Assembly: GCA_037013495.1 (NCBI GenBank)
Contig: CM072801.1
Location: 11,146,501-11,210,500 of the forward strand
From: Hippophae tibetana
Taxonomy: Eukaryota; Streptophyta; Magnoliopsida; Rosales; Elaeagnaceae
Length of the DNA: 64,000 nt
Direction: 5' to 3'
The position numbers and the translations under genes were made by a program. Below are positions 1 through 12,157 of this stretch, piece by piece. Within the stretch, counting starts at the first letter, position 1; the number at the start of each line of letters is the position of its first letter. The notes beneath the pieces are model-generated. The model saw nothing but the letters and a program-made list of their open reading frames with translations. It did no database searches and was not told the origin of the DNA.

Positions 1-3000
1 GATCAAATTATAAGAATAAATAAGGAAATAAATTTAAATTATAAAAATTTAGGAGCCTTATTTACTTTAATTTTTTATTTTAAGTTTTTCTATCAGCTCC
101 AAACCGCTCAAAAAATAAATTACTTTTCGCCTCAAATTTTCATCCTAACTCACTCTAACCTAAGTTTTGGAAGGAAAAAAAAGTTCAATTTTAATCCTAT
201 AAAAAATTTCAAATGTGACTAAAGTCCTAAATTAATAATTAAGAGATCATTGACATTAAATTACAACGTGAAAGATTAACGACAACCATTCAAATTTGAA
301 TCAATAAAATTTATTTAAAAAAATACGTTATATTTCTCTAAACACATTCTTTTTTTAATTTTTTTACATGCAAGTCCTTATTGTAATTAGGTGAATAAAT
401 TCGATATGTCAATGACTGTTTAATTGTTAATTTTGAATTCAAAAGTGACAAAAATAAATTATTTTGATTCTTTTTTTTTATTACGTGACAAAAATAGTTT
501 AGGATCAAAATAAGCCACACAAAATTTTGAGACCCATGAACAGTTTCAGTTTAAAAAAAAATTTAAATTGAAGTCCCTACTTTTGAAGGGACCGGTGGAT
601 CCACTCAACTAAAAACAAATCCATAAATTGCGTCAGTAGATCACCGACAAAAGCAAAATCTAAACAAAATAAAATAAAAATAAAGTCCTATGGCTATCTA
701 TACTCTTCAAACTTTCTGGATAACACATGTTATTTATTTCATGGAGCAGACATTTATTTTGCTACTAATTCAATTTATTACTTTGTTTCATTTTTTTTAT
801 TTCAATCTAATATTTTTATAATTTAAATCTTTAGATTAATTATTTTAATTAAAATATTTAAATCACTTACCAATACATAAATTTATAAAAATATACAATT
901 AAAAATAAACAAACTTTGTTCATAATAATTGTTTAAAAATATTTTCATAAAAATCCCAATTATTATAGAAAAAAATTCACAAAATATTTATTAATTACAA
1001 CATATTTTATTTAAATATTTTATTAAAAATTTAAATATATATTTAAATAACTTTTTGTTTATTTTTTAAAAACTATTTCATATTAAATTTTATTTTTATC
1101 CTTATTAAAAAATAAAAACTCATATTTTAATTACTCGATAAAAAATAATAATATTTTAAATAAAAATTATTAAAATAATACAATTTATCTTTAATTAAAT
1201 TCTCTTACAAAATTAAAATACTAAATCTAAATTACATCGTTTATAATTCAATATACTAAATGATATAAGCTAAAAAAACTTTCATTACAACTCACTTTTT
1301 TTAAAATACAATACCACAAGTTACTCGAATAGAATAGCATATGCCCACATCTTGCGATTTTGATACCCTTAACAAAATGTCCAAAATTCAATTCCTAGCC
1401 CCACAACTAAAATAAGTACTTGTCATTTTAACTTAAAAAAAAATAGCATAGCATGAATGCATAAAGCAGTGTTAAGAAAACATACCACTATCTCAAGCTA
1501 AATAACTAGATCAACAGCTCTAAAAAATTTAACAAGAAAACAGGAGTTGCAGAGCATATTCTGAGGTTGAATCATTTTGTTGTGTAATCATAACTTGGGA
1601 TAAAGTAATGTATGTGATCACAATTTCACATGAGTTCTTGAGCTCCACTGTGTGCCCTATTAAAAGAATAAGAGCCAACAGTCACACAATTTCAATTTTT
1701 CAAACAGTTTTCATAAAATAAATTGATTGCTTCTGAGCTACATTTCCACAATGGGCTCCACTGTGGAAGTCAATAAAGTGAAGTTAAAGTTCAATACAGT
1801 TCGTCTCTATTTTGATTTGGCAAAAGTTAAAGAGTAACATAATTTGAAAAACAAGATCCCTCAACATCATTGCTTTTGACTAGAAGAAACAATTTTATAT
1901 ATAATTCACAGATATGAAATACAGTTTAATCACATGGTGTGTATAAAAGGTCTTGGAGGAGTTATAAGAATTGCAGAATGAATTAGATCTAGTTTTGGTT
2001 TCTAAGTTGGAGGAAACAATAACATAGATAGCTAGAAGAAACAAAACCATAACATTTTAGGAGACATTATCAAAAAGTTAATTTATTGTTCTGTAAAAAT
2101 GATGAGAACAGGAACCTAGGCAAGGTTGCTAGTATTCTCAATAAAATATGTTGGCATATTACCTTTTGGTAATAGGTAATACATTCCACAGATGGAGCCC
2201 GAGTCTGATTAAGATGTGTAGTGACTGGTGAGAAGACGTGTGAGCCAAAAATCCTGGCTAATGTCAATTGTCATGTTGTCATGCTCACTATAAGAGGAAA
2301 AAGATAGTTCTAATCAGAGGCACATGTTATTTAAATTAGGAAGACTTAAAAAATGAACTGAAGTTATACTTTTTTTCTTCTCTCCCCTTTTGTTCCCAAG
2401 GAATCTGATTTATGAAAAATAAACCAGAAAATTTGAATCTCCAGGATAAACTACACTCGTATGCCCATTTAGTAGCAGGCCATAATACAGCATTCTGGAA
2501 CCATCTATAGTTTTGAAATTTTACCTTCAGGCAAAACAAGTCAATCTTCAAATCATTTTTCGGCCCTGAAAAAATTGTCAATGCCAAAGAACATTCAGAC
2601 GAAGAATGTGTCAAGCCAATAAATTCCAACCGTCCAAGGTAGACTGTTAAAACAAAAATTACACAACTGCACAGGATATTTATCTGAAATAGTGATTTAC
2701 ATAAATCTAGAATTGCTTTCAGTACAGTGATTAATGACATGCACTGATCAACAGTTATCACAAGGGTTGTCCAATGATGGCTGATTTACTCAGTATGCAG
2801 GAATACAATACATGTACTTTTTCCTATAATTGCAGCAGTAAGTTAGGTTAACAGAAGAAATCATGGTTAAACAATAGACCAAAACTTCCAGAGACCTCAC
2901 CTAGCCCAGTTCCTTAAACTAATAGGAGTTGGCTTGGGAGAGGAACAAGGGAAAATTGAGAGAATTCTTAGAACTAAGAGTGAGAGAATACCTCGCTGAC

Positions 3001-3192
3001 AGTTACTGACAAACACAAGACCCTGCTTCAGTGTCTCTTCCAATTAAGGGCAACAAACCATGCATTTCCTTCCATTTCAAAAGCTTGGTTCACAAACCAA
3101 ATAAAGCAATAACTAGGAGTTGGCTACATAAGCCATTTGAATCATTAATTCTGTTGAAAACCCAATTTTTTACGCAACATGGAATCGCATAC
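1..3192. other. AT-rich intergenic DNA, no gene recognised
   Basis: Short open frames here (for example 2336-2761 on the minus strand) lack recognisable domains and look like chance. The last few hundred bases, roughly 2700-3192, probably hold the 3' UTR of the minus-strand zinc-finger gene. The first 2 kb is low-complexity AT-rich DNA with poly-A and poly-T runs. No element boundary could be drawn. Confidence 0.5.
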
Positions 3193-6100
3193 CTATTGCT
3201 TGTTTTTACTACTACTACTACCACCACCAATACTAGATAAGAAATCCAAAATCTTTGCAGTTTTTTCAGATTCACTCTCCAAACTTCCACTATAGCCATT
3301 ATTCCTGGTTTCCTCATCAAAATCACCTCTGGCAACAGGAGAACCAAATGATGGATTCAATTTCATTCCAGATTCAGACTTGGCAGCAAATGCAAGTGTA
3401 GACAATAGAACCTTCTGAGCTGAATGTGGAGTGTCTTTAGAAACTCTAGATGCTACATGGTCTGAAAATGAAACAGAGGAGACTATAGAAGACAATGGAG
3501 TTGTTGAGATCACGCTTGAAGTTTGAGGTTTGTTCATTACATTTCTTTTCTGTTGTACATAACCAGAGTTGCGATTATCTCCACTAGGTGGCAAGCTAAA
3601 TTTTCCCTTACCAGCAGACTCATTTATGGTAGCTTTTCCAAATGAAAGAAAGTTTATTCCCTTCGGTGTTGCTTCAGGTTGAACTCCCTTTAGAATCACA
3701 CCTGACTTTGGCGCCGAGCTAGCTTGATTAAGCAAATTGGACTTGTCTGACTGCAAGCTATTGGCAGCTTTCTCTATACCCATTGGCAAGTTACCTGTGT
3801 TCCTATTACTGGAATCATCTGATGGAGCTTTGCCGAACAAATAGGGAGATTTTCCAAATGAAAGGAAATTTATACCTTTTGGCGCTACAACAGGTGAACT
3901 TCTATTGAGTTTCTCGTTTGAATTTTGAAGAGTACCAGATGCCTTTTCATTGAAGAAATCCCTAGATGTAAGCAAAGCATTACTATTTGGAGCAGAACCT
4001 CTCAGTTTATGTTTATTTGAATCAGCTATTGGAGAGTTCCCAACAATTCCTTTGGATGATAGTTCAGATTGTGTTGGATCGGTCACTTTCACACTTTGTC
4101 TAGAACCAGTAAGAGAATGAATCTTGGTAAAATAAGACAATGCATTGAGATTCTGCTGGTTTGTACCACCATTACTCAATTTCTTACTAGAACTAGAATT
4201 ATCTGGTAGCGATACTCTCTTCAGCTCAGGTGTAATACCATTTGAAGCAGTTGCAACATCTTCCTTGGGTGGCATCTAAGATGAGAAAGAACAATATGGT
4301 TAGGAGCTGAATCTTTGCAACAGCTTAAAACAGTCATCTTAAGCAGCCAATAACCTACCTTATGTGAAAACATACAGTTGTCACCTCTGCTGCAGGAACC
4401 GTTGGACACAAAATTAGAACAGGGATACTTGGAAAGCTGATGATCAAATGGACAGTCATCCCCCTTCATGCACGAGTGACGTGCAAAATGACAGCAAGCC
4501 TACAATACCAAAATCCATTTAGATCAGTTTGTATACGACCATCACAAAGCCCAAACGTGGGCAACAACTTGTGGTTTTTTACAGAAGTACCAAAGGAAAT
4601 AATGGAATGGGGGATGCTTTATAATGTAAAATAATTGTGAAGCAAACGATATTAAGAATTGATCAGAAAAGAGAAATCAATTACAGATACTAAGCCCAAA
4701 ATAGATTGCAATCAGTAAATTACTTAGAAGATTAACCATAAAAAGATGTGTGCCTCTACTAAAAGAAAACATAAAGTTAGTAGGTCCAGAAACTATACCT
4801 TGGATTTTGTCAAAGGTACTGTATCATGAGAAAATTTGCATTTGTCACCCTGTGGAACAAAAAGGAATAACCTAATGATTAATATTGATAAATATATAAA
4901 AGTATAATTGATTCTTCTTTCAATAGCTTAAGATTTTGGGAGAGTTGGTGACCAACTAACTTCTAACATGGTATTAGAGCTAGAATTGGAGTTCCTATGT
5001 TCAAATCCCAATAACCCAATTGTTGAATTGCAAATATTTGGCATGTATGATGCATAGAGCCAACACCAACACTTACACTTGTGAAGTATAGTTTATCCTT
5101 CCCCTAATAGCCTAAGCTTTTGGGAGTTAGTAACCAACTACCAAAAACTGTATTGTATTCTTTGAGACACTCAAAATCTATCAAAACATTTTGAGTAACT
5201 CCATAAAGAGAAACAACTCATAGCAGTCACACTCTTTTACAAGGAAACATCATGCAATGACAAGGAAGAATAATGAAAGCTAATTAAGTTTCGAACACCT
5301 TCTACGATCAAAGAAATGCCTTCCAAGTAAATAACAATTAAGACCCCATATTATGAGATGTTATAGTAAATAATAAGCATTACTGCATTAGTGAAACTAT
5401 GGAAGAGAAGATACTACACACACAAAATTTTAAAGCAGAAGCACTCATATGATATAGAAGTACAAATGCTGAAATGCAAGTAGGAAATGAAGTACAACCT
5501 CATGGCACCTTCCCATGATGTAATGGCGACAATGTGTTACTGCTTTTGATTTTAATATTGGAGGCAGTTTTAACCTTTTCACCCCAAGTTGTCTATTTTT
5601 TTCCGCTCGTTTCTTCCGCTCCTTTTGCTGCAGGTTAGTACAATTGGAACATTAATTTAAGCAGCTAAAAAAACAGACATTAACATTGAAAAACAGTTTG
5701 GGAGTTATATTTTAGGAAGATGCCAAAGAATCCAACTAGTACGAACTTATAAACATAATGAAAGAGTCATGTAGGTTTATGTGTGCACGTGGGGGTATTT
5801 GAAAGACAAAGATGAATGGAGATAAAAGCAATACCTTTTTCTTTGCTCTCCTCTCCTTTGAAGGAGGCCCTCGTTTTTTCTCTTTACGAACTTTGCCATC
5901 CTGCTACAAAAAGCCAGCAAAATCAAATTGATTAATCTCAACTCAGATAAAGAAAAGTCATAATTAACATGATATCACAACTTTGGGAAATGCAGTCAAC
6001 ATATAATTTTTTTTTCCATTTTCTTTTTCACAATCATGAAGAGTGCATAGGCAAATATAAGCAAGTGAGAGAAAATTCCCTTCCCATCTCCAACCCCACA

Positions 6101-8230
6101 AAAGAAAAAGGGGAAAATTATTACAATGCAGGAATTCTATGTCAAATGATACTTGGGGAACCTGGGATGTAAATCCAGACATTGATGACTTAGCCTCAAT
6201 ATCATTACTGGGATGACGCACAAAATTTGCATTAAAGAAAAGTTAAAGGATGATTTTGACAAGACAATTAAGAAACAAGTTCAACGAAATATTACTAGGG
6301 AACCCAACTAATAAATTTCCAATAAGTTCAATGATAACAAATGTAAGAGAGAAAAATACCTCCTCTGTGAGTGTGATTTGATGATCTTTAGCTGCATCTC
6401 CTTCCAAGACTTGTCCTTGTAATGCTTGGCAATTGGTTCTAGCTATGTCATCTTTCTTTTCAACTTTTCCAAACTCTACATTAATATCATACCCATCTGG
6501 CCTATCAGCCTTTATACTAATTCCACTAACAGAAGTTTTAGCTATGGAACCCATTATCCTATCACTTTCACTGAATTTTGCAATTCTACCATTCTTGCTG
6601 CTATCATTTATGTCCATTAGAAAAGCACACAACTCTAAACCTTCTTGATTTGCTTTGTTATATGAAAATTCTCTCTCCTCAAGACATGCCTCACTTGCCT
6701 GCTTATCTTTCGAAACTACTGCATCTTGCAGCAATATGTCCATCAAGTCATCACTCTCCCTATAGTCACCAGATATTTCTCCATCTTCAATATCCTCATC
6801 TTCATCGACAGAATTAGCATAATTCATGACATTGCAAGTTTGAACTGATCTCTCCAATTCCTTGTCCTTGCATTCCGTTGCATGTTCTTCTCTTAGTGTG
6901 TCACTATTAGAAGAAGTTTGTTGTTTTTCAACAATATCACCAACTTTTGGGACTCCAGAAACTGTATTATTACCTGAGGATAAAACAAAATCTATAGAAA
7001 CTTTACTACAGATTTTAAGGTGTTCTCCCTCATCAACAGCTCTATTTTCTGTAATGAGAAAGGGACGTTTACCGGTATCTCTGGCAAAAATAGAGCTCTC
7101 TAATTCCATCTCTTTCTGTTGCATTACAGGATTGGTATTCATCACTGGACTCTTCAATGTGGAATGGCCCTCATTTTCTTTTGGATCTGAACTTTCAGCA
7201 TTCACTGCAGTATCTAAACATGAACCAAATGTGTTGAAAAATTAGTTTAAAATCCACATAATTTGCATGGTTATCCAATTGATCAATGTCACCAATGATA
7301 TTTTGATACAGATCCATTAAAATAGTTAAGGGTTCTGAAGTTCTACCGTAAACAAGGCCTTCATTTCCTTTAAAAATATTCTTCAATTCATCTACCAGTA
7401 TATGTTCTCCACCAATACCCACATTTTGGGAGCCAGCAAAAGCACCGTCATACCCTGCCATGTCCATTTGATTTAATAAAGAATCAGTTCCTTCTAAATC
7501 CATTAACTATTCTATGTGATCTATAGCCTAGTTCTTCTTTGTTCATTACCATTATCATGAGAACTCAATTCCATCTCTGTGATCTTCCTGGATGTATAAA
7601 TGGCAGGTTCCTTATCATCAGTACCAACCAACTGAACAGGCTCACATCCTCTTCTTTCAGTTTCTTGCAACGATTTATTGATGCCATCAACTTCGATAAA
7701 AGAAAAAATGTCAAGCACAAGAAAAGTTCCAATTCACTAAATACACAGGAAAAGGTTCAGTCTCCAGAAAACTTTAAAAAACACATAAGCAAATTATTTT
7801 CAGTCAAAAGTTCCAAAATAAAAAGAGCTAGTTAGCTTGCTGGATTACTCTAGGGAAAGAAAAAACTTGATAGGAAAAGCAAGAAAAAAAAACTACAATT
7901 TGAAATAACGAAAGATGATCATAGGGATCATTTTGCTTTACATAATTACGTCGCATCGCTCGTCGATTCAATCCGGTTTCTCAATAAACATAATAGAACC
8001 AAATAAAACATTCCGAAAATCAAAACATATAAAAAAAACACTTATGTTAAATTGTGATCTTTACCTGTATGAAGCTCGGATTGAACATGAATAGCTACAG
8101 AATGTTGGGACTCATCGTAGCAATGGGAGAATATGCGAACTAATGTACCATAAGTTTCACTCTGTAAGTGTCTACGAGGGCGAAGAAATAAAGAAACTGA
8201 TTCTAGATTTTCAATTTGCATTTCCTCCAT
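3193..8230 (-). CDS. C3H65: CCCH zinc-finger protein, C3H65/EMB1789 type
   Basis: Putative RNA-binding nuclear protein of 954 residues in ten exons: 8065-8230, 7550-7690, 7293-7493, 6360-7213, 6162-6194, 5835-5900, 5499-5627, 4799-4849, 4359-4499, 3193-4275. All phases agree. Three tandem CCCH fingers of spacing C-x7-C-x5-C-x3-H are visible: C520-H538, C549-H567 and C574-H592. Each is split between or carried by small exons, and a Lys/Arg-rich stretch precedes them (about 466-510). The N-terminal half is acidic (DEDEDIEDGEISGD region) and disordered. The C-terminal 360 residues are Ser/Asn-rich with an 11-residue motif PKGINFLSFGK present twice (about 726 and 798). Finger sequence and order match what I remember of Arabidopsis C3H65 (At5g56930), whose loss is embryo-lethal. 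Intron 7 carries a TRIM remnant. The exon 2-3 intron is only 56 nt and exon 5 is chosen by phase, so those junctions are the least certain. Confidence 0.85.
4899..5150 (+). mobile_element. TRIM (miniature LTR) remnant in intron 7 of the zinc-finger gene
   Basis: Two related direct repeats (about 4901-4968 and 5085-5150) share the core 'cttttgggag..ttagtaaccaactac' in diverged form. Directly after the first repeat lies TGGTATTAGAGC (4969-4980), one base from the initiator-Met tRNA primer-binding site. The element is non-coding, old and clearly decayed. Exact ends and target duplication were not found. Confidence 0.55.
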
Positions 8231-8295
8231 TGCTTCGTACGAATTTCAGTTCTCTTTCGCTTTTTATCCCAAACCTCTCCGCGGGGTTTTAGAAT
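8231..8295. promoter_or_regulatory. Very short divergent 5' region
   Basis: Only 65 bp separate the start codon of the minus-strand zinc-finger gene from the ATG of the plus-strand short ORF at 8296. If both are transcribed this is a compact bidirectional promoter or overlapping 5' UTRs. If the short ORF is not real, the upstream region simply runs toward the S16 gene. Confidence 0.35.
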
Positions 8296-8478
8296 ATGTC
8301 GCAATTAACCGGCAACGAGAACGGCGATGTTGCGAAGAATCAAGAGTTGAAACAAGAGACACAAGAAAATCCAAACGACAATGACTCCTGCGTTTTTTCC
8401 CTTTTTATAAAGGGCAAATTAAAACCGGCCCGGGAAATAATCAGAGAAGTTGCGAACAGAAACGCACCAGGTAAATAA
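8296..8478 (+). CDS. Short hypothetical ORF, 60 aa
   Basis: I do not recognise this protein. It is hydrophilic, Asn/Glu/Gln-rich in the first half (residues 1-30) and basic in the second (KGKLKPAREIIREVANR). Base composition is less AT-rich than the DNA that follows, which drops to very high AT right after the stop. The end reads CCAG|GTAAAT, a good splice donor, so this could be a first exon rather than a complete frame, but no partner exon was found. It might also be the 5' leader of an S16 transcript. Coding status is unproven. Confidence 0.3.
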   Translation: MSQLTGNENGDVAKNQELKQETQENPNDNDSCVFSLFIKGKLKPAREIIREVANRNAPGK

Positions 8479-9127
8479 ATTGAAATAAAATAGAATCAGA
8501 ATATTAATATAATTATTTTAAATATTTTACTAACTCTTTTATAAAATTAAAATAATTAAAAATATATATTATATTATATAAAAAGTAGATATATTGAATC
8601 AAAATATAAAAGAACGAAAATAATTTCACAAAATGTCTTTTCTTTTTTTCTTTATTATATATTAAAAGAAATTAAGAATATTATATAGATTTTTTTTATA
8701 AAATATAATATATATTTTTATTTTAAAATTTTATTTTTTATAAAATGTAAGTAATAGTATATAATGAACGGATAAAAAAATAAAAATGTTGGATAAATAA
8801 TTCAACTAAATATTATATATAAATAATAAAATAATATATGTAAATAGTTTAATATGGAAATTATTAATAATTTATTTTTATAATTTTTAAATTTAAATAA
8901 TAATATTTTTTAAAATTTTGAGATGTAAATTTTGGTAAAGAAAAAGAATTAATAATAAAATTGTGGTTGAGCGTGCATTTTAAGTCTAAAAATAAAAATA
9001 ATCAATTGAAAATAACCTCGTTTTTATTATTGATTATCGGTGTAATTTAAAAAATAAACAGTCCCTTTTGGTAAATATGTGTTTTGATAAAGAGCAAAAT
9101 TAAACCGGGTCGGGCATTTCATTATTA

Positions 9128-9152
9128 GGCCCGATAAATAACAAAAACCCTA
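9128..9152 (+). promoter_or_regulatory. Site II-like plus telo-box promoter pair of the S16 gene
   Basis: AGGCCCGA (9128-9135) followed by the telo-box AAACCCTA (9145-9152) lies about 70 bp upstream of the S16 start codon. In Arabidopsis, site II and telo-box pairs are typical of ribosomal protein promoters. The first motif departs by one base from the strict GGCCCA form. Confidence 0.5.
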
Positions 9153-9222
9153 CTTAATTGAGATATTCTTCCTATTCTTATCTTGGTTTTTTCATTCTAT
9201 CTCTTTGGGAAGATAACAGAAA

Positions 9223-12157
9223 ATGGTGGTGAGGATCCGTTTAGAGCGGCTCGGATGCAGAAACCATCCGTTTTATCGGGTTATGGCTGCTGATAGTCGA
9301 TCTCCTAGGGATGGCAAACATCTCGAGGTCTTGGGTTACTACAATCCTTTGTCAGGTTCTCTCTTTTATTGATTTTATGGTTTCAATTTCAGGTTTATAC
9401 AAAATTTATTTATCTAGTCCTTTGGTAAGCTTGTAGTTTGTTTCGTTGATGATGAAATGTGGTACAAGAAAAGAATGATTGGTGATGCCGTTAGAGAAGC
9501 ATTTGCTTCCATGGTGGGGTAGCTATAAGCCTATAAGCTGTTTTTCAGAAGTTATTTTCTTTTAATCTTGGAACCAATTAAGTTTAATAATTAGCATTAG
9601 CCTCAGCGTGTGGCTAAGAGTAACGGGCTAATTAGCCTCAGCGTGTGGCTATGAGTAACGGCCCTTTCATGCTGATAGAGCTTAGCTGTTTTTCAGAAGT
9701 TATTTTCTTTTAATCTTGGAACCAATTAAGTTTAATAATTAGCATTAGCCTCAGCGTGTGGCTAAGAGTAACGGGCTAATTAGCCTCAGCGTGTGGCTAT
9801 GAGTAACGGCCCTTTCATGCTGATAGAGCTTATATGAGCTACTTAAATGCAAGGTTTAAAATGTTGATGTCACATCTAAACGTTTAGACTTAAATTTTAT
9901 GAAAATGTCAAAGATATCGTCTTATTGATTGAAAATTTGAATTTTTTTAAGAAAACTATGAAAACTCTATTAAATCATACAACTTGTTTATAAAAACTTT
10001 AATAAATATTTTTATATAAGTTATGGTATTCTATTTGATCAATAAGTGAACTAATTAATCAGAATAACTAATTAAAATATGAAATAATTATTTAGATTGT
10101 AACTTTTAATATTATTATAAATGGATAAATTTCGACGGTACATAATAGAATTTAAATTATAAAAAAGAGAACTATATATATAAAATTAATAGATTAAATA
10201 TAAAAATGAGGTACAAATAAAAAATATATACATGAAATAAAGTATAAAATATTGTCCTAAATAAATAATATTTTGATTGAAGATAAAAAAACTATAAATA
10301 GATAAATTTAAAGGTAAATTATTTAGAAAATAAAAAAATTAATATGAAACAATATTTTATCAATATTTGTCGACATTTTGTTCACAATTTCGTGACAATA
10401 TCCATAGTATCCACTATATTAGGAAAAAACAACTTTTTGTCGACAATGTACATTCTTGACATTTTCTCGATATTTTAGTCAAAAGATAAAAAATATTACG
10501 TTTAGATGTTGCAATGTGTAAAAAAGCGACAATATCGCGACAATGTCAACGATATCGTCAACATTTCAATCCTTGCTTAAATGTAATGTTTTAGCATATG
10601 CATTGCGGGAAGGAAAACTTTGGTAGTTTGGTTGCTTCCATGGGTGATGTTTTATGTTTCTACTGGATTGAGAGGAGAAACTTTGGGAACGTGTATTCAA
10701 GGAAAAATAATTCACGAGTATAATTTGGTATTGGAAACTGGGATTATTTCTGTAAAATGCATTGATATTTGATATAACTAAAATACTTCGTTTTCAAATT
10801 CCTTAGAAATAGCCTCACTGAAAGGAATTTGTTTATTTTAATCTCAAGTAGTAAAGATTTCCCTAAATACTCGATTTCTAGTTAATACATGAGTCTTCCA
10901 CATATGCCCACTTATTGCCCAATTGTACAAGAAGTGAGAAAATTGTGAAAATCAACTCTGTTATGGTACAAAAGCCAAGGGAAAACTATATTGATTTTCT
11001 CTCTTTCAGTGTATATGCAGGCAAATAGAAAAATTCTTATTTGTGATTTCCTATTTCTGCTTTATGTACAGGCCAAGATGGTGATAAAAGAATTGGTATA
11101 AACTTTGAAAGGATAAAGTAAGTCGCATACTTTATAGTACAGTTCTTTGTATTGAGTGCTTTAATTCTGGACTTCTATACTATTTTCTTAAATTTCAATT
11201 GTAATTTCTAATTTTATATAGTCCATATTGACTGCTTATGTTTCTTCTTGTGTATTTTTCTCTTTATGGATGTGCTTGCTCGCTTGAATTGAAGAAATAT
11301 CCGTTTGCATGTTTATGTCAACTTTTAGCTTTACATGTAGGCGTTATCTATTTGAAAACCAACTTATATTGTTCTGTGCAATTACACCTGACCCTTTTCT
11401 ATCATAGTCCAAATTTATCACTTTTCAAAGGTGATGGAACAAAGGTTTAGAGATTAGAGAGACTAGGAATCAGCATGGCAAGGATGTATATGATCCATGT
11501 CTGGCTGGCAGGATTGAACCGTTTGACTCAAGTTATGTTGAATGATTTGATTTTGGAAGTCTTATCATTTCAACTTGAGATGGATTGTCAAGTGATGCGA
11601 CAGACTTTGATTTGAAGAAACTATTGGGCTTACTTTTATCTTCCAATTATGTTATGTCACGTTACTTGTGAACCTATCTCTAGTTTACATGAATAAATAG
11701 CCATGACTCTAGAATCATGTATTTTTTTTTCTCTCTGGAGTAGCAAGAGCTTAGAATGGCACTGAGTTAGAGGTTTACAGGGTCGGACCAGCAATCGTTA
11801 AGAGGAAACAAGTTGCTAGAGTTTCTACAAACTGCCAATGATTGAGATTAAATTTTAAGGTGGTTACCAATCCAATCCTTGTATGTTTTAATACAGTGCC
11901 ACTGTTTCTCTCTACTTCTTTGCAGATATTGGCTTTCTGTGGGTGCTCAACCTTCAGATACCGTGCAGCACATTCTATTTAGAGCGGGACTATTGCCCCC
12001 ACCACCAATGGAACGCAAGGGAGGGCCTCGTGATAGATGTCAAGTAGATCCTTTGACTGGGCAGATCCTGACACTAGAAACGCTAGCTATACCTGATGAT
12101 CAAAGTGACTCTGGAAGCAAAGAAAATAATGGTGAACATATTGCAATTACTCCATGA
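9223..12157 (+). CDS. RPS16-2: Ribosomal protein bS16, organellar (RPS16-2 type)
   Basis: Small-subunit ribosomal protein S16, 136 residues, from three exons: 9223-9355, 11072-11117 and 11926-12157. The bS16 signatures are all visible: [10 protein letters not shown] at the N-terminus, DSRSPRDG and YYNPLSG in exon 1, [20 protein letters not shown] across exons 2-3, and [12 protein letters not shown] hydrophilic tail of about 45 residues extends beyond the bacterial length of about 82. There is no long cleavable presequence, as in nuclear S16 proteins known from other plants that serve mitochondria and, in some lineages, plastids that lost chloroplast rps16. Intron 1 (9356-11071) is unusually long because it holds a 148-bp tandem duplication and a 726-bp TIR element. 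An alternative 3' splice at about 12131 into downstream sequence near 12214 is possible. Confidence 0.9.
9536..9831. repeat. 148-bp perfect tandem duplication in S16 intron 1
   Basis: Copies 9536-9683 and 9684-9831 read as identical. Each copy itself holds two near-identical ~26-bp blocks (core 'tagcctcagcgtgtggcta' then 'gagtaacgg'), so the block occurs four times. Identity suggests a recent duplication. Alternatively, it is an assembly artefact. Confidence 0.85.
9850..10575. mobile_element. Non-autonomous TIR transposon (hAT-like) in S16 intron 1
   Basis: An 8-bp perfect target duplication CTTAAATG flanks the element (9842-9849 and 10576-10583). Terminal inverted repeats of about 18 bp start CAAGGTTTAAAATGTTGA at the left; the right end reads CAAGGATTGAAATGTTGA on the other strand (16/18). 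Subterminal inverted motifs (such as 'acatctaaacg') add to the foldback. No transposase frame is present. An 8-bp duplication fits hAT, though a MULE-type origin is not excluded. Confidence 0.75.

Noticed and set aside
2336-2761. 141-codon minus-strand frame downstream of C3H65
   Set aside because: Mixed Cys/Leu/Phe-rich sequence without domain or splice context; probably 3' UTR or intergenic DNA.
6426-7245. Plus-strand frames over the zinc-finger gene
   Set aside because: Antisense shadows of exon 4 of the CCCH gene.
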